Origin: a bacterium UBP8_UBA6595
GTDB lineage: Bacteria > Margulisbacteria > Marinamargulisbacteria > UBA6595
Direction of reading: 5' to 3'
NCBI GenBank assembly: GCA_002433595.1
Contig: DJIL01000025.1
Span: 1 to 5,043 of the forward strand
DNA: 5,043 nt
Shown: positions 1-5,043 of the stretch, piece by piece
How positions within the stretch are numbered: position 1 is the first letter of the stretch
Layout of the letters: each line of letters starts with the position of its first letter
Notes under the pieces: generated by a model
What the model was told of the DNA's origin: nothing
What the model saw: the letters and a program-made list of their open reading frames with translations, nothing else
The model's database searches: none
Position numbers and translations under genes: made by a program

Positions 1-21
1 GGCATACACAAACGGGTGCAT
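1..21 (-). CDS. Possible start of a fourth operon gene (partial, 7 codons)
   Basis: An ATG lies at 21-19 on the minus strand, two bases after the argS stop codon (TAA, 26-24), and stays open to the window edge, reading MHPFVYA. The close spacing matches the tight packing of the three upstream genes, so it could be the next cistron. Seven codons cannot show a product, and no ribosome binding site distinct from the argS coding sequence is visible. It is an inference from position only. Confidence 0.2.
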
Positions 22-23
22 GG

Positions 24-1556
24 TTACATGCGGGTGGGGGCTGAAATGCCCAAAATACCCAACACAGTTTGCAAGGTGCGTTGGACCTGAGCAATGACCC
101 ATAAGCGATAGGCTTTTTGAATCCCGGTGCTGGTTAGAACGGGATTGGTTTCATAAAAACGATGAAAATGCCGGGCAAGTTCTAGGGAGTAATTGGCTAA
201 TTGATGCGGTTCATAAGCATTAGCGGCATCTAAAAGGGTATCGGGGTAGTGCATTAAGCATTGCAATAACGGCCGGTCGGCGTCGGTGTAGGCGTCGGCA
301 ATTTGAGTAATATCGACATCCGGGGGTACCCCTACTTTCAGTAGCAGTTGGCAAATACGCGCATGGGCATACTGAATATAAAAAATAGGGTTTTCAGCCG
401 TTTTTTGATTCGCCAAATTTAAATCCAGCTCAATGGGGGAGTCGCTGCTTTTATAAATTAGAAAAAAGCGTGTGGCATCGGGGCCAATGTCATCAATAAC
501 ATCCCGAAAATAAATCATATCCCCACTGCGCTTGCTCATGCGAACCGGCTCGCCATTTCGAACCAGGCTCACCAGTTGCCCAATGATCACGGTTAATTCA
601 GTTGGTGAATGGCCATTTTGGAGGGCTTGGACAGCAGCCGATACGCGGGGCACGTAGCCGTGATGGTCCGCTCCCCAAATGTTAATGAGTTGATCATAGT
701 GACGCTGAATTTTGTTCCAATGGTAGGCAATATCAACCGCAAAATAGGTTAACGACCCGTCGGATTTGACCAATACTCGGTCTTTGTCGTCTCCAAATGC
801 CGTGCTTTTAAACCACACGGCAGAATCTTGGGTATAGCAGTGCGCTTTAATATGCGCTAGTGCATCTGACAGTGTGTCACCAGTGTGCAATGTGTGTTCC
901 CGGAACCAGTGGTCAAAATGGGTGCCAATGGCGGACAAATCCGAGGCATGTTGGTCCAACATATGCGTGACGGGGTCTTCATCACAGTGGGCGATTGTGT
1001 AAATGTAATCGCCGTGGTAGCCATTGTCGGGAATGGGGTTACCGGCTTTGGCGGCAACGATACTAGCGATAAATAATTCAATTTGATTGCCGGCATCGTT
1101 GATATAGTTTTCGGTAGTAACGGTGTGCCCAACGGCTCGTAATAAATGGGCCAAACAACTGCCCAAAACAGCCCATCGGCCATGCCCAATATGCAAGGGT
1201 CCAGTGGGATTTGCCGATACAAATTCCAATAAAATTCGCCGGGGCTTAATGGGGTAATTTGCAGGTGTTGCAATCTGCATTAATCGGGCGCTAGGATGCA
1301 ACGTAATATTAATAAACCCGTTGATTTGCGATAGTGTAGCCTGGCTAGCCATAGCGGGCTGAAGGGCTTGAATAAAGTGCTCAGCAATCTGAGCCGGCGC
1401 CTGTTTCAATACTTTGGCCAATCGAAAGGCAATGGCGGTGGCATAATCCCCATGGTCGCTTTGGTTGGGTGCGTGAAAACTAAGGGGCTCGCCATGAAGA
1501 TCAATGCCAGAACTTTGAAGGGCTTCAGTGAGGGTCTGTTCGAGTGTGTGGCGCAT
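24..1556 (-). CDS. argS: Arginyl-tRNA synthetase
   Basis: Class I aminoacyl-tRNA synthetase that charges tRNA-Arg with arginine using ATP in the cytoplasm. In order: an N-terminal additional tRNA-recognition domain (about 5-87); a Rossmann catalytic core with SANPTGP at 114-120 and HIGH at 122-125; the family motif GADHHGY near 295-301; the KMSKS-equivalent loop MSKRSG at 340-345; then the DALR-type helical anticodon-binding domain from about 390, opening with FYIQYAHAR and closing with the common C-terminal RM. At 510 residues it is somewhat shorter than the usual 550-580, but every diagnostic block is present, so it should be active. The ATG at 1556-1554 shares its first base with the stop codon of the upstream SLH gene (TAATG). 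No Shine-Dalgarno sequence precedes it, so translation probably depends on coupling. Sharing a transcript with two envelope genes is an unusual setting for argS. Confidence 0.97.
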   Translation of the reverse strand: MRHTLEQTLTEALQSSGIDLHGEPLSFHAPNQSDHGDYATAIAFRLAKVLKQAPAQIAEHFIQALQPAMASQATLSQINGFINITLHPSARLMQIATPANYPIKPRRILLEFVSANPTGPLHIGHGRWAVLGSCLAHLLRAVGHTVTTENYINDAGNQIELFIASIVAAKAGNPIPDNGYHGDYIYTIAHCDEDPVTHMLDQHASDLSAIGTHFDHWFREHTLHTGDTLSDALAHIKAHCYTQDSAVWFKSTAFGDDKDRVLVKSDGSLTYFAVDIAYHWNKIQRHYDQLINIWGADHHGYVPRVSAAVQALQNGHSPTELTVIIGQLVSLVRNGEPVRMSKRSGDMIYFRDVIDDIGPDATRFFLIYKSSDSPIELDLNLANQKTAENPIFYIQYAHARICQLLLKVGVPPDVDITQIADAYTDADRPLLQCLMHYPDTLLDAANAYEPHQLANYSLELARHFHRFYETNPVLTSTGIQKAYRLWVIAQVQRTLQTVLGILGISAPTRM

Positions 1557-3181
1557 TATAAGGCGGCGTCAAGTTCTGTTTGAATGGGTGACGTTTGACT
1601 TAGCATGTGAACCATTTCAGCCTGGGTAATGGGGCGATTGAGCTTAAACTGAGTATTGGCACGGACAATATCTGCGTCCAACAATGTGAATAAATAGGGT
1701 CGAAACCAATGCCCATTGGGGACATCTTCAAACACACTGTTATCCATGGTGGATACGGTTGTGGGTGTATGGCCAATGAATTTAGCAATTGCAGCGCCGG
1801 CCTCAGCACGTGTCATCAGTCGCTGGCCGCCCGTATCTGAAAACCATGCGGTTGTTTGGGTCGTTGCAGGTAAACCGGTTACCCATAAAAATAATGATTT
1901 GAATTCCGCACGTGTCATAGTTTGAGTGGGCTTGAATGGGCGGGGAGTGGCTACCTTTCGAATGTAGCGCAGACGGCTAAGGGTACTGCCCATCCAATGA
2001 TTGTTTAATTCGGGGTACCACGGAAAGTAATAGATAACGATTGTTTTTTTTATTAGCCCAGAGGTGACGGTGATGGGGATAGGACCGGGTTCAAAAACGG
2101 ATAGTGGGATTTTTTGAACACCGGACGCATCGGGTATTCGTTGAATTCGATTAAACTCAAAGGGCTCAGCGGGTAGAACTGTCACCGAGAGGGTGGTTGT
2201 GGGTGAATATATAATATCCCCGTTTTTCACAGTATCAAACGTGATGGTTGTATTGGGTTGCCGATTGTAGGCTTCAATGAGTGCCATAATGGAGGGCATA
2301 TCCACCGATGGGACGGGTGCGCTGCGTTGGGCTTTAATATGGGCTTGAACATCAGGAATTCGGTTTAATAAGGACAAAAATGTTTGGTAACTCAGTAAAG
2401 CATTCCCGTTTAATTGGTATGTGTTGGGTAGCAGGTTATGGGTGTATGCAAGTTGGACAAAGGGGGTGGTCCAAGTGTTTGGATCAATATCATTGTAGGG
2501 CAGTGAGGGAGCTTCTGATTTAGACGTTAATTGCAAGGCTCGCACCACAGTAATAATATATTCAAATCGTGAAATTGTTTTTTCGGGATAAAATTGTCCG
2601 TCCATATATTCGCGCATTACGCCAGTAGCGACTAGGTGGTTGATAGCAGGTTTTGCCCAGTGATCATCCGGCACATCGGGATAATGAACGGACGGTGCGG
2701 GTTTTTCTGTAGGCTTAAGAAGCGCATAGCTCAAGTAGGCCAACTCGGCCCGAGATACGGGTTGGAACAAGTTTTTTCGAGTCATACTTTCGTGAATAAA
2801 GGGGCTATTTAAAGTATACAAGTAATCGGATCGTAGGGGGTCATTTAAACTACTAATGTCTGATGGGCCAGGAAGTGTAATGACGTGACGGCTGGTATGA
2901 TGGGGGGTTTTCTCGGCATCTAAAACGGTAATGACGAGTGTTTCCTTACTGGGTATAGCCATAGAGTAGCGGTCGTGAAACTGGCCGCCGGGCTGAACTT
3001 CAATGGGTTTTCCATTCACAAACACGGCTTCGTTGAACGGTGTTTTACCATGAATCAGAATTTTATTTTTAGCCGTGACTGTTGTTGTGTCAGCGGGGCT
3101 ATTTATTACAGCCTCATTGCCGAACAGGTGCGTTGAAGCCAGTGCCCCTAAGCCGAGCATTACCAGTTGATAGTGTTTCAT
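1556..3181 (-). CDS. Secreted S-layer homology (SLH) protein with two Ig-like domains
   Basis: Envelope protein that probably binds peptidoglycan-linked polymer through SLH modules; its exact role is unknown. Residues are counted from the possible upstream ATG at 3205. A signal peptide covers about 1-30. An Ig-like domain (about 32-112) starts INSPADTTTV and resembles the Ig-like folds of surface proteins. A first SLH set follows: 143-168 (SRAE), 175-222 (YPDVPDDHW, then SRFE) and a degenerate 237-283. A second Ig-like stretch spans about 317-392, then a second SLH set: 397-440 (TRAE), 454-476 (short, TRAE) and 492-537 (FEDVPNGHW, then TQAE). I prefer the ATG at 3181 (MKHYQLVMLG) over 3205 because it overlaps the upstream stop as ATGA, the classic coupling arrangement, and still leaves a good signal peptide. 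The longer form MVKKIGKL... remains possible. No outer-membrane beta-barrel is evident, so it is not an obvious OmpM/SomA-type porin. Confidence 0.9.
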   Translation of the reverse strand: MKHYQLVMLGLGALASTHLFGNEAVINSPADTTTVTAKNKILIHGKTPFNEAVFVNGKPIEVQPGGQFHDRYSMAIPSKETLVITVLDAEKTPHHTSRHVITLPGPSDISSLNDPLRSDYLYTLNSPFIHESMTRKNLFQPVSRAELAYLSYALLKPTEKPAPSVHYPDVPDDHWAKPAINHLVATGVMREYMDGQFYPEKTISRFEYIITVVRALQLTSKSEAPSLPYNDIDPNTWTTPFVQLAYTHNLLPNTYQLNGNALLSYQTFLSLLNRIPDVQAHIKAQRSAPVPSVDMPSIMALIEAYNRQPNTTITFDTVKNGDIIYSPTTTLSVTVLPAEPFEFNRIQRIPDASGVQKIPLSVFEPGPIPITVTSGLIKKTIVIYYFPWYPELNNHWMGSTLSRLRYIRKVATPRPFKPTQTMTRAEFKSLFLWVTGLPATTQTTAWFSDTGGQRLMTRAEAGAAIAKFIGHTPTTVSTMDNSVFEDVPNGHWFRPYLFTLLDADIVRANTQFKLNRPITQAEMVHMLSQTSPIQTELDAAL

Positions 3182-4101
3182 GAGTTTTCCAATTTTTTTA
3201 ACCAATTAACGCGCATCTGTTTGGGGAGTGGCGCATATTGAAATTGTTTATGATAATACTGGCCGGTATGCAACAACCAGCTAGCTAAGTCGCGCATAGC
3301 CGAGCTTTCTGGATTAAATACCAACCAAGACAGACCCGTAATGGGGTAGGCATACGGGGAATCATGATCTACGGCCACGCTAATGACGTGAGGATTTGGA
3401 TAAATAAAGGCACCGCTTTTATTTTCAATGCGCGCAATTTTTAGGTGATTGTCTACGGCATGATTGAGGCCCAAAAAGCCCAAACTGCCAATCGTTTCGT
3501 CAATAAACTGGGCCATGCCCAGACTGCCGGGTATAACATGATTGCCGTGTAGCGTGGTTTGGTTTAAAAAATGAGTGAAAATGTGATAGGTTCCACTTTT
3601 GGCGGGCCTGCGTGCAACTTGAATTGGCAAGTTTGGTAGAGATTCAAGTTTATTTAGTTCAGCAATAGCGGGGTCATTCCAGTGGGTAATCTTTCCGGAA
3701 TAAATAGCCTGCAAAACGATTTTATTCAATTTTAAATCTGGGTTTTTGGGCAAGTTGTAAGCGACAGCCACCCCGCTGACACTAATAGGAATACTCATGC
3801 GATTGCTAGCGTTTATAGTTTTGGAACTTGGCACATCGGTAATGACAAAGTCTACTTGGTTAGCGGTAAACTTAGCGAGACCGCTACCAGAGCCAATGGC
3901 TTCAAAAACAACTTGATTTTTTGTAGTATATGTATATTCTCTAAAGAGTTTTTTTAATAATGGATAGGGCAAAGTGGCACCGGCACCCCGCAGGGTGGTT
4001 TGAGCATAGCCTGTTGATGCAATCAGGAGTATACTGAAACTGATTACCATGCAATTAAAAATAGGCAAAGTAGATAAACGGTTAGGAAGTAGTCTTTGCA
4101 T
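3178..4101 (-). CDS. PstS-like periplasmic phosphate-binding protein, divergent
   Basis: Member of the PstS family of ABC-transporter substrate-binding proteins, which capture phosphate outside the inner membrane. A signal peptide ends near GYA|QTT (residue 33); there is no lipobox, so a soluble periplasmic protein is expected. Family blocks in order: GAGATLPYPL (39-48), AIGSGSGLAKF (68-78), VDFVITDVP (83-91), YSGKITHWNDPAI (134-146), RRPAKSGTYHIFTHFL (164-179), IGSLGFLG (204-211), YPITGLSWLVF (252-262) and YAPLPKQMR (289-297). The usual R-x-D-G-S-G-T phosphate loop reads R-P-A-K-S-G-T, so Arg, Ser, Gly and Thr are kept but the Asp-Gly pair is lost. The segment between this loop and IGSLGFLG is short, and the total of 307 residues is below the usual 330-350. 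No pstC, pstA, pstB or phoU lies beside it. It is the first gene of the operon. The start at 4101 gives a basic signal-peptide n-region; an inner ATG at 4050 would start MVISFSILLI with no positive charge. Confidence 0.87.
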   Translation of the reverse strand: MQRLLPNRLSTLPIFNCMVISFSILLIASTGYAQTTLRGAGATLPYPLLKKLFREYTYTTKNQVVFEAIGSGSGLAKFTANQVDFVITDVPSSKTINASNRMSIPISVSGVAVAYNLPKNPDLKLNKIVLQAIYSGKITHWNDPAIAELNKLESLPNLPIQVARRPAKSGTYHIFTHFLNQTTLHGNHVIPGSLGMAQFIDETIGSLGFLGLNHAVDNHLKIARIENKSGAFIYPNPHVISVAVDHDSPYAYPITGLSWLVFNPESSAMRDLASWLLHTGQYYHKQFQYAPLPKQMRVNWLKKLENS

Positions 4102-4633
4102 GTTTGTTGTGTTATTTTGTTTGATTTACGGCGGAATGTCAACCCCCGTTTGGGGGGTGTCCATGCGTGGCGTTATTCAAAACCCCATACGGCCAATTGC
4201 GATTTATGTCATTGACACCCGTACCAATCGGGTGGTTTCGGGTACTGTAATGACTCACACATCGGGCGTATTTGAGCTGGGACGATTACCCGCCGCGGAG
4301 TATGCGATGGTGTTTCGGGTTCAGTTAGACCCTCAATTTCCGTTGGACTATGTGGAAGCGGTAGTTCCATCGGTGGCGCTTATTCAGGATACGGACTTTG
4401 GGGCTGTTGGATTAACGTTTTTCAATGACTACACCGTATTTTCAGGCATTGTGGATGCGCACTTGGGGTTAACTGATTTGGATAATTTAGATAATTTGGA
4501 TACGATGAATGGGTTCAATGAGGGGGGGTATGTGGAGAATTGGCCCACGCAGCGCGATGGTACGGCTGACGTTAATGGGATGGATGCCAATACAAGTTCT
4601 GGCACGCCGTATGGCGCTGGGAATATTTGGTAA
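4049..4633 (+). CDS. Small secreted protein with carboxypeptidase-regulatory-like domain
   Basis: Unrecognised as a named gene. The 194-residue product has a Sec signal peptide (n-region with K4, K7, K10, R11; hydrophobic core about 17-33; likely cleavage after PVWG, residue 36). Residues about 37-120 look like a short beta-sandwich of the carboxypeptidase-regulatory/SpaA kind: IYVIDTRTNRVVSG, then SGVFELGRLPAAEYAMVF. A stretch around FNDYTVFSGIVDAH followed by a DLDNLDNLDT repeat (143-152) and a Gly/Asn/Asp-rich tail is faintly reminiscent of the dockerin-like segments that often follow such domains, but the calcium-loop pattern DxNxDG is not intact. The start is uncertain. ATG 4049 gives a proper n-region but has AGGAG 19 nt away, while ATG 4100 has AGGAAG (4084-4089) 10 nt upstream but no charged n-region. 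It diverges from the pstS-like gene and overlaps its 5' end by 53 bp if both long starts are used. Confidence 0.72.
   Translation: MQLKIGKVDKRLGSSLCMFVVLFCLIYGGMSTPVWGVSMRGVIQNPIRPIAIYVIDTRTNRVVSGTVMTHTSGVFELGRLPAAEYAMVFRVQLDPQFPLDYVEAVVPSVALIQDTDFGAVGLTFFNDYTVFSGIVDAHLGLTDLDNLDNLDTMNGFNEGGYVENWPTQRDGTADVNGMDANTSSGTPYGAGNIW
4114..4142 (-). promoter_or_regulatory. Candidate sigma-70 promoter of the pstS-like/SLH/argS operon
   Basis: On the minus strand TTGACA lies at 4142-4137 (full -35 match), followed by 17 nt and CAAAAT at 4119-4114 (4 of 6 against TATAAT). Transcription would begin near 4107, only a few bases before the ATG at 4101, so the mRNA would be almost leaderless for that start, or would have a leader of about 57 nt for the inner ATG at 4050. 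The promoter sits inside the signal-peptide coding region of the divergent plus-strand gene. No Pho box is evident. Confidence 0.5.
4142..4158. repeat. GC-rich inverted repeat next to the operon -35 box
   Basis: ACCCCC (4142-4147) and GGGGGT (4153-4158) form a perfect 6-bp stem around the loop GTTTG. It abuts the -35 hexamer of the minus-strand promoter candidate and lies within codons of the plus-strand gene around residues 32-37. It may be an operator or simply a by-product of the coding sequence and the G-tract tendency of this genome. Confidence 0.35.
4478..4504 (+). repeat. Three tandem 9-bp units encoding LDN-LDN-LDT
   Basis: TTGGATAAT, TTAGATAAT and TTGGATACG follow one another in frame and give the acidic tripeptide repeat at residues 144-152 of the small secreted protein. 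The first two copies differ by one base and the third by two, as expected for a recent slippage expansion. Confidence 0.75.
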
Positions 4634-4637
4634 GTGA

Positions 4638-4671
4638 TTAAGCCAATAAATCTCTTAAGCCTCTAAATCCC
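4638..4671 (+). repeat. Tandem 17-bp direct repeat after the small secreted protein gene
   Basis: TTAAGCCAATAAATCTC (4638-4654) is followed directly by TTAAGCCTCTAAATCCC (4655-4671); 14 of 17 positions agree. It starts just after the stop codon at 4631-4633 in otherwise AT-rich intergenic sequence. Its function is unknown; it could be a slippage duplication or a binding-site pair. Confidence 0.6.
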
Positions 4672-4715
4672 CTAACGGGCAGGTTTAAAGTTCTCATCGA
4701 AGGGGCATTTTGTTT
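4666..4715 (+). terminator. Weak candidate terminator
   Basis: AATCCCCT (4666-4673) can pair with AGGGGCATT (4701-4709) with one bulged C, followed by a T-rich run (TTTTGTTT, 4708-4715). The loop of 27 nt is long for an intrinsic terminator, so the call is tentative. The position between the secreted-protein gene and the next promoter is right for one. The rest of the 218-bp intergenic stretch holds the repeat, the promoter and the ribosome binding site listed separately, and I see no RNA gene there. Confidence 0.25.
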
Positions 4716-4771
4716 GTATGTATCTAAAAATTTTATGGATAGATCTAGTAAGTCAGATTTTGAATAAATCA

Positions 4772-4800
4772 TTGACATTTCAATTTTTTTTATCTATACT
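4772..4800 (+). promoter_or_regulatory. Near-consensus sigma-70 promoter of the gene at 4852
   Basis: TTGACA at 4772-4777 matches the -35 consensus fully; TATACT at 4795-4800 matches 5 of 6 bases of the -10 box; the spacer is 17 nt and contains a run of eight T (4784-4791). Sequence upstream is AT-rich, as for an UP element. Transcription would begin near 4807, leaving a leader of about 45 nt that contains the ribosome binding site. It is the strongest promoter candidate I see in the window. Confidence 0.8.
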
Positions 4801-4839
4801 GGTTTGTAGTTTTATTAGAAAATATAGTCTAAAAATAGT

Positions 4840-4846
4840 GGGGAGG
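4840..4846 (+). promoter_or_regulatory. Strong Shine-Dalgarno site for the gene at 4852
   Basis: GGGGAGG, five bases before the ATG at 4852. It fixes the start of the edge gene and stands out because argS, the SLH gene and the pstS-like gene have no clear Shine-Dalgarno sequence. Confidence 0.8.
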
Positions 4847-4851
4847 CAATA

Positions 4852-5043
4852 ATGGCATCCGGTGTAGGTGGTAGAAGTCCAGGTCAACGTTCAGCTCCAG
4901 GGAGAGGTTCAGGTACAGGGTTACCGGCAAGCCCCAAAACACCACCAGTTCGTATTTCACTAACATCAAATTATCGTCACAGAGGTGGAGCTGGAGGAAC
5001 CGGTTTAGGTGCAATTGTTGCCATCATTTTTATTATCGCAAAT
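4852..5043 (+). CDS. Basic Gly/Ser/Pro/Arg-rich protein with membrane segment (partial, 5' end)
   Basis: Open reading frame running off the right edge; 64 codons are visible. Residues 1-51 are low complexity (MASGVGGRSPGQ..., rich in Gly, Ser, Pro, Thr), with R8, R13, R18, K29, R34, R42 and R44 and not a single Asp or Glu. A glycine-rich hinge (45-53) leads into a hydrophobic stretch, GAIVAIIFIIA, from 53 on, which looks like the start of a transmembrane helix. The long basic N-terminus suggests N-in topology, with the positive part in the cytoplasm. It has the best expression signals of the window: GGGGAGG at 4840-4846, 5 nt before the ATG, and a TTGACA-17-TATACT promoter. Codon choice (many GGT, TCA, ACA) looks different from the neighbours, which could fit high expression or a different origin. 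I do not recognise a family, and the remainder of the protein is outside the window. Confidence 0.72.
   Translation, partial: MASGVGGRSPGQRSAPGRGSGTGLPASPKTPPVRISLTSNYRHRGGAGGTGLGAIVAIIFIIAN

Noticed and set aside
857..1273. 138-codon minus-strand frame inside argS
   Set aside because: It is an alternative frame of a fully supported argS catalytic core with no family signal of its own.
1555..1560. Perfect TATAAT on the minus strand at the SLH stop/argS start junction
   Set aside because: No -35 hexamer lies 16-18 nt upstream (TCAAAC at 17 nt; TTGACG is far too close), and transcription would begin inside argS. It is a by-product of TTA-TAA-TG.
4014..4035. TTGATG...TATACT as a promoter for the secreted-protein gene
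   Set aside because: The spacer is only 10 nt; the TATACT box alone is kept as a weak hint in the overlap finding but not called as a promoter.
4670..4706. Integron attC-like site (CCCTAAC with GCCCC on the other strand)
   Set aside because: The reverse strand reads GTTAGGG, which does not fit the GTTRRRY core, and no integrase or second core pair is visible.
4829..5014. 61-codon minus-strand open frame at the right edge
   Set aside because: It lies antisense to the 4852 gene, which has a consensus promoter and strong ribosome binding site; the minus frame has neither and reads as a Leu/His-rich shadow.

Overview
The window carries a compact, three-gene minus-strand operon (a PstS-like phosphate-binding protein, a large S-layer-homology protein, and arginyl-tRNA synthetase), a divergent plus-strand gene for a small secreted protein, and at the right edge the start of a strongly expressed plus-strand gene of unknown function. 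Gene density, stop/start overlaps, signal peptides, a bacterial ArgS and sigma-70-type promoters all say bacterium. SLH modules combined with Ig-like domains, in a secreted protein without a sortase or lipobox anchor, are typical of SLH-using cell envelopes such as Cyanobacteria, Margulisbacteria and relatives, Deinococcota or Firmicutes. I cannot place the genome more precisely, and there is no phage, plasmid, transposon, CRISPR or RNA-gene signature.

Layout. 1-23: tail end of the operon, perhaps the first seven codons of a fourth gene. 24-1556: argS (minus). 1556-3181: SLH/Ig-like surface protein (minus). 3178-4101: PstS-like protein (minus). 4049-4633: small secreted protein with a carboxypeptidase-regulatory-like fold (plus), whose annotated 5' end overlaps that of the pstS-like gene head to head. 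4634-4851: AT-rich intergenic region with a tandem 17-bp repeat, a weak terminator candidate and a near-perfect sigma-70 promoter. 4852-5043: partial gene for a Gly/Ser/Pro/Arg-rich protein without acidic residues, followed by a membrane segment.

How the genes relate. The three minus-strand genes overlap by 4 nt (ATGA) and 1 nt (TAATG), so they are probably one transcript and translationally coupled. The first two products are exported and concern the cell envelope or periplasm; ArgS is a cytoplasmic housekeeping enzyme that seems to ride on the same transcript. The plus strand is G-rich over C both where genes are on the plus strand and where they are on the minus strand, which suggests that the minus operon lies on the lagging strand.

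Most worth a second look: the mirrored CATG start sites in the 53-bp head-to-head overlap, the divergent phosphate-binding loop and short second half of the PstS-like protein, the duplicated SLH architecture, and the edge gene with its consensus promoter and strong ribosome binding site.
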